DNA of 20,902 bases from Candidatus Mesolinea sp. UBA5823 (GTDB lineage Bacteria > Chloroflexota > Anaerolineae > Anaerolineales > Anaerolineaceae), in assembly GCA_002417685.1 (NCBI GenBank), contig DICP01000034.1, forward strand, positions 1-20,902, written 5' to 3'. Below are positions 14,668 to 20,902 of this stretch, piece after piece. Every line of letters begins with the position of its first letter. The stretch's first letter is position 1. Both the position numbers and the translations under genes were made by a program. Under the pieces are notes generated by a model that was not told the DNA's origin, did not search any database, and was given only the letters and a program-made list of their open reading frames with translations.

Positions 14668-16634
14668 TGGTTTTTTCAATTTCGAACTCACTTTTACAGG
14701 TTACAGTAACTTCAGTCCTGGAGATACTCTCGCAGATATTTACTGCCGGCGTAGCGATCACGGCTATTGCTTTATTAATGTACTCCTCGGGGTTTAACCT
14801 GAAGGATAAGCTTTCGCGCACGTTTGTGATCGTGATGGCGACGCTGGCGTTGATGTTTACAACAGAAACCATTGCCAATATTTCCAATTCACCAGAATTG
14901 ATTCAACTGTGGTTGCAAATTCGCTGGGCAGCTATGGCGATGCTGCCAGCAGCTTACTTCCATTTTTCAGATGCATTGCTGACGATAACGGGAAGGCCCA
15001 GCCGAGGGCGGCGCACCTGGTTGGTGAGAATTTTTTATGTCATCGCGCTGGTTTGGATTGCACTCATCCCCGCAGGCATTACGGTCGGTAGTTTGGCTCC
15101 CCAGGAGAGCCCCATGCCTTACTTGCTGCGTACTGACGGCACGCGGTTTTTTGACCTGTATTACCTATTGGTAAATGGGCTTTCGTTTTATAACTTGGGA
15201 CGGGCAGTGCGGCGCAGCAACACCACCACCACACGCCGGCGGTTGTTGTACCTCTGTGTGGGCACTATCGCACCAGCTGTTATTTCAATTCTATTCCTGC
15301 TACATGGCAGCCAGCTTTTCTATCGTAACCCAGATTTCTTTTGGATCTTGAACTTAATTGGCAGCATTATCACAGTGGTCTCGTTGATGGCGATGGCTTA
15401 CGTGGTTTCGTTCTTCGGGTTCAATTGGACCGACCGCGCAATTAAAAGCCGCCTTTTCCGCTGGATGATGCGCGGACCTTTCGTAGCTGTGGTTACCTTG
15501 GGAATGACTACTGTGGTCCGCCGCTATGGGGAACTCTATGGGAACCCCTATAACCCGTTTGTGCCCGTGGTGATGATCGCGACGATTATGCTCTTGGAAT
15601 ATGTGATCACTTTAGTGGCACCTGCGCTGGAAAAAGCGCTCTTTTTCGGTGCAGACCGAGAAGATTTGAGCTTGATTCGCAACTTAGAAGAACGCATGCT
15701 CACGGAGAAGGATCTTGATCAATTCTTGGAAATCATCACTGCCTCGATTTGCGATCAACTGCAAGTGCCTGGAGCTTTTATTGCCGTTTTGGAAGGCAGC
15801 ACGGTTTCTTATATCATTCATGCGGGCGACCGCCATATCTTAGACCATTTGCCCGTTTCTGATGCACTCATCCAAAAAATTCATCATTCCCACGAAGAAG
15901 CAAGGGAAATTTATCACTTGGATGGTTTCGGCCTAATCCCATTGGAATACGAGTTAGACGAGCCAGGGCAATACCGCTTGTTCGGCATCTGCGGTTTTCC
16001 GCTAGAAGCTGATCAAAAATTTGAGCCTGAGCAATTAAAGGCGGTGCACTTGTTAGCAGAACGGGCAACTTTGGCGCTCAAAGATCGGGCGTTACAAATG
16101 CAAGTGCTGGAATCACTATCAACACTCCAGCCGGAAGTTGATTATATTCAAGAGCTAATTGCCAGCGCTAGCTATAACCAACGGGGTCTATATCGCAACG
16201 GTGCCCAGCACGTCCCGCCGGAATTTGTGGATTGGGTTAAAGATGCCCTTTCTCACTATTGGGGCGGGCCTAAACTGACCAATAGTTCGCTTTTAGAGCT
16301 CAAAATTGTCCAGGCGGAAAGCGAATCACACGAAGGCAGCCGCACGAACGCTTTACGTGCCTTGCTGAAGCAAGCTATCGAGCAAATAAGGCCGGAAGGG
16401 GAACGTAAGTATACTTCCGACTGGATTTTATATAATATTTTGGATCTCAAGTTTATCCAAGGGGAAAAAGTGCGTGAGGTGGCACGCAAACTGTCTGTTT
16501 CTGAAGCCGATCTCTACCGGAAACAACGCATTGCCTTGGAAAGCGTGGCACAAAACCTGATGAAGATGGAAGAAGAAGCTACTAACACTGAAGTTAAGCC
16601 AACCCCAGAAACCCAAACAGACCAAGATCAATAA
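14667..16634 (+). CDS. Multi-TM sensor with GAF domain and C-terminal HTH, no kinase
   Basis: This 655-residue protein has three parts. Residues 1-320 hold about eight or nine hydrophobic helices (roughly 19-41, 50-70, 83-105, 118-141, 160-176, 193-213, 223-251, 267-285, 298-320), like the 7TM-type input regions of some sensor kinases. Residues about 345-475 fit a GAF domain (LDQFLEIITASICDQL, then LLAERATLALKDR). Residues about 515-635 form a helical module ending in KVREVARKLSVSEADLYRKQ (601-620), which reads as a helix-turn-helix. The H-box, N-box and G-box of histidine kinases are absent, as are GGDEF and phosphatase motifs. A Thr/Glu/Gln tail follows. ATG 14667 overlaps the GNAT stop; GTG 14664 is an alternative. 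A membrane-tethered one-component regulator is my inference; the ligand is unknown. Confidence 0.75.
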   Translation: MVFSISNSLLQVTVTSVLEILSQIFTAGVAITAIALLMYSSGFNLKDKLSRTFVIVMATLALMFTTETIANISNSPELIQLWLQIRWAAMAMLPAAYFHFSDALLTITGRPSRGRRTWLVRIFYVIALVWIALIPAGITVGSLAPQESPMPYLLRTDGTRFFDLYYLLVNGLSFYNLGRAVRRSNTTTTRRRLLYLCVGTIAPAVISILFLLHGSQLFYRNPDFFWILNLIGSIITVVSLMAMAYVVSFFGFNWTDRAIKSRLFRWMMRGPFVAVVTLGMTTVVRRYGELYGNPYNPFVPVVMIATIMLLEYVITLVAPALEKALFFGADREDLSLIRNLEERMLTEKDLDQFLEIITASICDQLQVPGAFIAVLEGSTVSYIIHAGDRHILDHLPVSDALIQKIHHSHEEAREIYHLDGFGLIPLEYELDEPGQYRLFGICGFPLEADQKFEPEQLKAVHLLAERATLALKDRALQMQVLESLSTLQPEVDYIQELIASASYNQRGLYRNGAQHVPPEFVDWVKDALSHYWGGPKLTNSSLLELKIVQAESESHEGSRTNALRALLKQAIEQIRPEGERKYTSDWILYNILDLKFIQGEKVREVARKLSVSEADLYRKQRIALESVAQNLMKMEEEATNTEVKPTPETQTDQDQ

Positions 16635-16638
16635 GCGG

Positions 16639-16671
16639 TGTGCCCTGAAAAGACCTGGCACAGAATTTGCA
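16639..16671 (+). promoter_or_regulatory. Inverted repeat and sigma-54-like promoter ahead of ftsK
   Basis: TGTGCC (16639-16644) and GGCACA (16657-16662) form an inverted repeat with 12 bases between. The right arm is also part of CTGGCACAGAATTTGCA (16655-16671), which matches the sigma-54 consensus YTGGCACG-N4-TTGCW with one mismatch and the exact GG/GC spacing. Whether the host has RpoN is unknown from this window. No good sigma-70 promoter is seen in the 67-base gap. The repeat lacks a T-tract, so it is a poor terminator. Confidence 0.35.
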
Positions 16672-16701
16672 GTCTATTAAGCAAGGAAAGCTTATTTCAC
16701 G

Positions 16702-19005
16702 ATGCCTACGCTCAAGACGAAAACCACCTCTAAAAACGAAAAAGCTAAAACAGCGGCTAAGTCAGATGCGCGCATAAAACCTAAACCGCTAGAAAACCTT
16801 AATGCTCCGCCAAGTACCAGTCCTGAACATGCTGGGAAGCTTGTATCTTTCTGGTGGGACTTGGCTGGCGTTTTTCTGCTCGCGCTTGGTTTTGTTTTAC
16901 TCTTAGGCGGATTAGGGTTTACACATGGTATCTTGCTGGATGCGATCCTGCATCAATTGGCGATTTGGTTCGGGGTTGGCCGCTTGATTATTCCTGTCGC
17001 CTTACTCTTAGGAGCTTGGCTGCTGCTTTCGCGAGAGCGCCAAGCGGAGCTGGAATTCAGGCTCAGGCGCGTTATTTTAGTGGAGTTGGGGGTGTTGAGT
17101 CTACTTGGGTCCCTTTCTGCCTTTGCACGCGAAAATATCCTTATTGTGGAAGAAGGGAAAAGCTTGGGGGGCAGTATTGGATGGGGGCTGGCACATCCTT
17201 TGGTCTCCCTTATTGGCTGGGTGCCGGCAGCGATTCTATTGGCGGTCCTCAGCTTTATCCTTTTTCTTTATGGATTTAACGTTTTTGCATGGGTAGAGTC
17301 GTGGGCGCGCAAGAGGGCGAACGAGCAGCCCCTGGTTACGTCTGTACCTGAAGGCGATCTACCAACGGTGACTGAGCCAATAGCTGCGGAAAGCTCAGCG
17401 GTGTTTAAGCCAGCAGTGCGTACAGAGCCCAAACCTAAAACACAAGCTTCACTTCCGCGTGAATATAAACAACAACGGTTTGAACTGGTGGATACACCCT
17501 CAGCAGGTAAGCCATTGGAACGCTCTAAAGATCTCCCGCCGCTCAGTCTGTTGGAAGATGAAAAACCTATTATCGCCAATCAGGCTACCATTAATACTAA
17601 CGCTGCGATCATCGAGAAAACTTTGCAAGATTTTGGCATTCCAGCAAAGGTTGTTGGCTACCGCGTAGGTCCTTCGGTGACGCAATACGCAGTAGAGCCA
17701 GGTTATATCGAGAAGGGGGCTAATGAAGAAGAACGCCAGAAGGTGCGCATTGCACAAATCTCGAGCCTCTCCAAAGACTTAGCTTTAGCGCTCAAAGCCG
17801 AACGCTTGCGCATCGAAGCGCCAGTGCCGGGTAAATCCTATGTGGGAATCGAAATCCCGAATGCGGTGCATACCATTGTCAGACTGCGTCCAATCTTAGA
17901 ATCAGAAAACTTTACGCGCATAAACTCACCGCTGGCTATACCTTTGGGAAGAGATGTGTCTGGGCAGCCTCTAGTTTCGGATTTGACGACCATGCCTCAT
18001 TTGCTGATTGCCGGGGCAACGAACTCAGGTAAATCCATCTGTATTGCCGCAATCACCACTTGTTTGGTGATGAACAATACCCCCGAAGATTTGCGCTTGG
18101 TGATGATCGACCCCAAGATGGTGGAGTTGACGCGCTTTAATGGCTTGCCGCATTTGCTTGGACCGGTCGAAACCGATGTGGAACGGATTAAAAAAGTGTT
18201 GCAATGGGCAGTGGGAGAGATGGAATCACGCTACAAGCTGTTAGAAGCGGTGCATGCGCGTAATTTGGACTCTTATAACACAAAGATGCAGCATGCCGGC
18301 CAACCAAAGCTGCCCCGCCTCGTCATCTTGGTGGATGAGCTGGCAGATCTTATGCTCAGCTCACCAGAGGAAACGGAGCGTGCGTTGGTGCGCTTAGCTC
18401 AAAAGGCAAGGGCTGTCGGCATCCATCTGATCGTTGCTACCCAACGCCCCAGCATTGACGTGGTGACCGGGGTGATCAAAGCCAACTTCCCCACGCGCAT
18501 CGCCTTTACGGTGGCTTCTTCAGTTGATTCACGCGTGATTTTAGATACAGGTGGCGCTGAGACTTTGCTCGGAAAAGGGGACATGCTTTTCTTACATCCA
18601 GAAGTGGGCGTACCGCAGCGCTCACAGGGTGTGCTGGTTTCTGATCAAGAACTTAAACGGGTGATTAGTTGGTGGCAAGCGCACACTCTTCAGGATGAAC
18701 CCCAAAAAGTACAGGCTGCAATGCACAAAATCGATGTAGCAAGAGAAGACTCACCCTGGGAAGAAATAATTCAACAGCAAAGCGAATCAGATGGCGATGA
18801 AGTTCTCATCGACCAAGCGATCAAATTACTGCGGCGCACACAGCGCGCAAGTGCGTCCTATTTCCAACGGCAACTTCACATCAGCTACCCGAGAGCCGCC
18901 TGGCTGATTGATGCGTTGGAAGAGCGCGGGATCATCGGTCCAGCGCAAGGGGGCGGTAAGAATCGGGAAGTCTTTTTAGACGACCAAGATGTGGACGAGG
19001 AATAG
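16702..19005 (+). CDS. ftsK: FtsK/SpoIIIE DNA translocase
   Basis: FtsK pumps DNA at the division septum so that chromosomes clear the closing cell wall. The 767-residue product is SpoIIIE-sized. A basic Lys-rich tail (1-45) is followed by four TM helices (about 50-75, 86-107, 120-142, 160-195), a Pro/Glu linker (about 200-285) and the motor. The alpha/beta region starts near 295 (NTNAAIIEKTLQDFG). Walker A is GATNSGKS (438-445) and Walker B LVILVDE (540-546), followed by VATQRPSIDVVTGVIKANFP. The C-terminal gamma winged helix is at about 700-762 (DQAIKLLRRTQRASASYFQRQL), reading as for KOPS recognition. AAGGAAAG lies 11 bases before the ATG, somewhat far. The next gene begins 43 bases after the stop. 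Confidence 0.95.
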   Translation: MPTLKTKTTSKNEKAKTAAKSDARIKPKPLENLNAPPSTSPEHAGKLVSFWWDLAGVFLLALGFVLLLGGLGFTHGILLDAILHQLAIWFGVGRLIIPVALLLGAWLLLSRERQAELEFRLRRVILVELGVLSLLGSLSAFARENILIVEEGKSLGGSIGWGLAHPLVSLIGWVPAAILLAVLSFILFLYGFNVFAWVESWARKRANEQPLVTSVPEGDLPTVTEPIAAESSAVFKPAVRTEPKPKTQASLPREYKQQRFELVDTPSAGKPLERSKDLPPLSLLEDEKPIIANQATINTNAAIIEKTLQDFGIPAKVVGYRVGPSVTQYAVEPGYIEKGANEEERQKVRIAQISSLSKDLALALKAERLRIEAPVPGKSYVGIEIPNAVHTIVRLRPILESENFTRINSPLAIPLGRDVSGQPLVSDLTTMPHLLIAGATNSGKSICIAAITTCLVMNNTPEDLRLVMIDPKMVELTRFNGLPHLLGPVETDVERIKKVLQWAVGEMESRYKLLEAVHARNLDSYNTKMQHAGQPKLPRLVILVDELADLMLSSPEETERALVRLAQKARAVGIHLIVATQRPSIDVVTGVIKANFPTRIAFTVASSVDSRVILDTGGAETLLGKGDMLFLHPEVGVPQRSQGVLVSDQELKRVISWWQAHTLQDEPQKVQAAMHKIDVAREDSPWEEIIQQQSESDGDEVLIDQAIKLLRRTQRASASYFQRQLHISYPRAAWLIDALEERGIIGPAQGGGKNREVFLDDQDVDEE

Positions 19006-19048
19006 AGGTATACTCTTAGCGCACGCCACCCCAAAATGAAGGAGCGCT

Positions 19049-19663
19049 ATGGCTCAAGAGCAAACCCCAGGATTAGAAACTTTTTTACGCCGCACTTTCC
19101 AACCGATATTAAATAAAATCGCGGATTTTTGTATCGTCCATGGAATCACAGCCAACATGGTGACGTTAGCGGGGCTGGCTGGGAACATCGTTGCTGCACT
19201 TCTCATTGGAGCAGGGCATTTAACATGGGGCGGTGTGGTTGCTATGCTAATGGGTCCGCTGGACGCTGTGGATGGGTCATTGGCGCGCAGGAAAGGCAGT
19301 CAAACTCCTTTTGGCGCATTCCTGGATTCGGTGACAGACCGCTATGATGAACTGTTTCTTTTGGGCGGGTTGCTTTATTACTTTTCTACAGTGGGTAATC
19401 GCACAGGGATCATGCTTACTTATATTGCAGCGGCTGGCGCGGTGTTAGTTTCTTACACCCGGGCGCGCGCGGAAGCCTTGGGGTTCGAGGCAAAGGTAGG
19501 GATTCTCTCGCGTGTAGAACGTTACCTCATCCTCATCCCTGGTCTGCTCTTTCATATCCCGCTTATTTCTGTTAGTATAATTGCTGTTTTAGGGAACCTG
19601 ACTGCCATCCAGCGTTTGTTTCACGTCCGTAAGCAGGCTGAGCAGCAAGCCCAACAAGATTAA
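19049..19663 (+). CDS. CDP-alcohol phosphatidyltransferase (PIP-synthase-like)
   Basis: The enzyme joins a CDP-linked lipid to a polar head alcohol in the membrane. The 204-residue product has the full CDP-OH signature D-x2-DG-x2-AR-x8-G-x3-D-x3-D at 72-94 (DAVDGSLAR, then GAFLDSVTD), giving the two-metal site, within about six TM helices. The segment VSYTRARAEALGFEAKVGI and SRVERY (134-158) resembles phosphatidylinositol-phosphate synthase (PgsA1) and archaetidylinositol-phosphate synthase more than PgsA glycerophosphate transferases. GAAGGAG sits just before the ATG. It lies between ftsK and lgt, 18 bases before lgt, probably one transcript. Inositol-phosphate as the acceptor is inferred from the motif; other head groups remain possible. 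Confidence 0.88.
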   Translation: MAQEQTPGLETFLRRTFQPILNKIADFCIVHGITANMVTLAGLAGNIVAALLIGAGHLTWGGVVAMLMGPLDAVDGSLARRKGSQTPFGAFLDSVTDRYDELFLLGGLLYYFSTVGNRTGIMLTYIAAAGAVLVSYTRARAEALGFEAKVGILSRVERYLILIPGLLFHIPLISVSIIAVLGNLTAIQRLFHVRKQAEQQAQQD

Positions 19664-19681
19664 ACTGAAAGGAAATTTGTT

Positions 19682-20659
19682 ATGCCTCAAGGAATTCAAA
19701 TTGGTCCAGTTATGATTCGCTATTATGCGCTCATTATTTTAGCCGGTGCAATGGTCGCTGCATGGTTGGCGACGCAAGAAGCCAAACGCCGCGGAAAAGA
19801 CCCAGAAATGGTCTGGGACCTGCTGCCGTGGCTCCTCATTGGGGGGATTATTGGCGCGCGGTTATGGCACGTACTGACGCCGTCTTCATCCAACGCTGCG
19901 ATGGGCTTGACCACACAATACTATTTTCAGAACCCCCTGGAAATTTTAAAGATATGGAAAGGCGGGTTGGGTATATTTGGCGGCATTATCGGCGGGGCAA
20001 TTGCGCTTGCCATCTATTGCCGCGCGAATAAGCAAAATTTCTTCGAGTGGACAGATATTATTGTTCCGGGATTGTTGATTGCACAAGCTATCGGCCGCTG
20101 GGGGAATTTTGTCAATCAGGAAGTGTATGGTCCTCCTTCGGATTTGCCCTGGGCAATTTATATTGACCCAGCGCACCGTCTGCCAGGCTTCGAAACGGTG
20201 GAACGCTACCATCCGTTATTCCTCTATGAATCGCTGCTGACCCTTTTAGGCGGTTTGCTGCTGCTTTATATTGCCAGGAAATACAAGGATAAACTCTTTA
20301 TTGGGGATCTTTTCCTGATGTACTTGGTCTATTATCCGTTTATTCGCTTCGGATTAGAGTTTATCCGCCTCGACCCCTCTGCTGTCGGAACCATTAACAT
20401 TAATCAGACAGTGATGTTGATTGTGGGTATATTAGCGTTGTTAATTTTGGTCTTGCGGCATACGGTTTGGCTACCTAAAGCTGTCCGCGAAGTCCAGACG
20501 GAAGGTATCGATGTCTCCGAAATGAAGCTTGTTGAGCCTGAGATTGAAGCGACGGCGGAATCCATGACGCAGACTGCATCAACAGAACCTGCAGCAGCAA
20601 GCCAACCTAAGGAAAAACCTGCGGATGAAAATCAAGCGGAGGATGAAACCTCTGCGTAA
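19682..20659 (+). CDS. lgt: Prolipoprotein diacylglyceryl transferase
   Basis: Lgt moves diacylglycerol from phosphatidylglycerol to the lipobox cysteine of prelipoproteins, the first step of lipoprotein maturation. The 325-residue membrane protein has about seven TM helices and the family signature GRWGNFVNQEVYG (138-150), with Arg139, Asn142 and Glu147 matching E. coli Arg143, Asn146 and Glu151. Tyr15 (RYYAL) matches Tyr26, and RFGLEFIRLD (222-231) is the conserved C-terminal motif. The HGG motif that holds E. coli His103 reads GIFGGIIGG, with Phe99 in place of His. A polar Ala/Glu/Thr-rich tail (about 280-325) extends beyond the usual length. Substrates in this window include PstS and the DUF3048 lipoprotein. 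It starts 18 bases after the CDP-alcohol transferase. Confidence 0.93.
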   Translation: MPQGIQIGPVMIRYYALIILAGAMVAAWLATQEAKRRGKDPEMVWDLLPWLLIGGIIGARLWHVLTPSSSNAAMGLTTQYYFQNPLEILKIWKGGLGIFGGIIGGAIALAIYCRANKQNFFEWTDIIVPGLLIAQAIGRWGNFVNQEVYGPPSDLPWAIYIDPAHRLPGFETVERYHPLFLYESLLTLLGGLLLLYIARKYKDKLFIGDLFLMYLVYYPFIRFGLEFIRLDPSAVGTININQTVMLIVGILALLILVLRHTVWLPKAVREVQTEGIDVSEMKLVEPEIEATAESMTQTASTEPAAASQPKEKPADENQAEDETSA

Positions 20660-20678
20660 GTGTGGTCGATTTTGATTT

Positions 20679-20706
20679 AGCCCCTGCATTTTGGCGGGGG
20701 CTTTTT
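20679..20706 (+). terminator. Strong intrinsic terminator after lgt
   Basis: AGCCCCTGC (20679-20687) pairs with GCGGGGGCT (20694-20702) around ATTTTG, with one T-G wobble, followed directly by TTTTT. It closes the ftsK-pgsA-like-lgt unit. Confidence 0.9.
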
Positions 20707-20707
20707 A

Positions 20708-20902
20708 TTGCAAAAGCTGCCATGGCTAATTAGAAATGTCCAGTTCAGTGGATAAAGTCGCCTGTATGGGTTTTTCTTGGAAATTTAACCTTCATCCTCT
20801 TGTTGTCACTCATGTTCCATGAGGACGCTGAAAATCCTTCGTCCATGGATTACCTCCAGCCTCTCAATGTTCATAATCTCAGGATACCCTCACCCTGCCC
20901 TC
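20708..20902. other. Right-edge region without a confident gene
   Basis: I see no recognised gene here. On the minus strand a 33-codon frame runs from ATG 20846 to TGA 20745, with GGAGG placed 6 bases before the ATG; its product ends KFPRKTHTGDFIH. A second short minus-strand frame overlaps it and reads MNIERLEVIHGRRIF to a stop. The two could be pieces of one broken gene, a real small ORF, or chance. The region is cut by the window end. Confidence 0.3.

Noticed and set aside
1..20902. CRISPR arrays, IS ends, attachment sites or phage genes
   Set aside because: No regularly spaced repeats, transposase or integrase frames, or target-site duplications were seen in the window.

Overview
The window reads as a stretch of a bacterial chromosome, most likely from a Chloroflexota lineage of the Anaerolineae type. 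This is an inference from protein style: Pro/Thr-rich linkers behind lipoprotein signals, a SpoIIIE-sized FtsK, an FprA flavodiiron protein typical of anaerobes, and a membrane-GAF protein ending in a helix-turn-helix. I have no database result to confirm the taxon. Coding density is high and almost everything lies on the + strand. No phage, IS element, CRISPR array or rRNA is visible, and no gap exceeds 300 bases.

Layout. (1) 1-950, minus strand: the front part of a DUF3048 (YerB-type) lipoprotein, cut by the window edge and divergent from the next unit. (2) 1173-4729: the phosphate ABC importer pstS-pstC-pstA-pstB. A strong hairpin separates pstS from pstC, and the upstream region has TTAACA repeats that could be PhoP sites. 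No phoU or phoBR follows. (3) 4892-7367: an MFS transporter and a GT4-type glycosyltransferase sharing one promoter. (4) 7466-9615: class II fructose-bisphosphate aldolase and flavodiiron protein FprA, 5 bases apart and ended by an intrinsic terminator. (5) 9695-10504: a VIT1/CCC1-type Fe/Mn transporter. (6) 10566-12257: glutaminyl-tRNA synthetase, then a CAU-anticodon tRNA (12288-12359) that looks more like tRNA-Ile2 than initiator Met. (7) 12541-16634: purine nucleoside phosphorylase, an unrecognised two-helix membrane protein with an Ig-like exodomain, a GNAT acetyltransferase, and a multi-TM/GAF/HTH protein. They are tightly spaced or overlapping behind one good promoter. (8) 16702-20659: FtsK/SpoIIIE DNA translocase, a CDP-alcohol phosphatidyltransferase (phosphatidylinositol-phosphate-synthase-like) and Lgt, closed by a strong terminator. 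The last ~195 bases hold no confident gene.

How it fits together. Lgt lipidates proteins such as PstS and the DUF3048 lipoprotein, both in this window with clear lipoboxes. The PT enzyme supplies phospholipid headgroups. FtsK serves chromosome segregation. Most genes are recognised housekeeping families. The best candidate for an undescribed system is the PNP-operon cassette at 13421-16634, above all the membrane-GAF-HTH protein. It looks like a membrane-bound one-component regulator with no kinase domain, co-transcribed with an uncharacterised surface-domain protein and an acetyltransferase.
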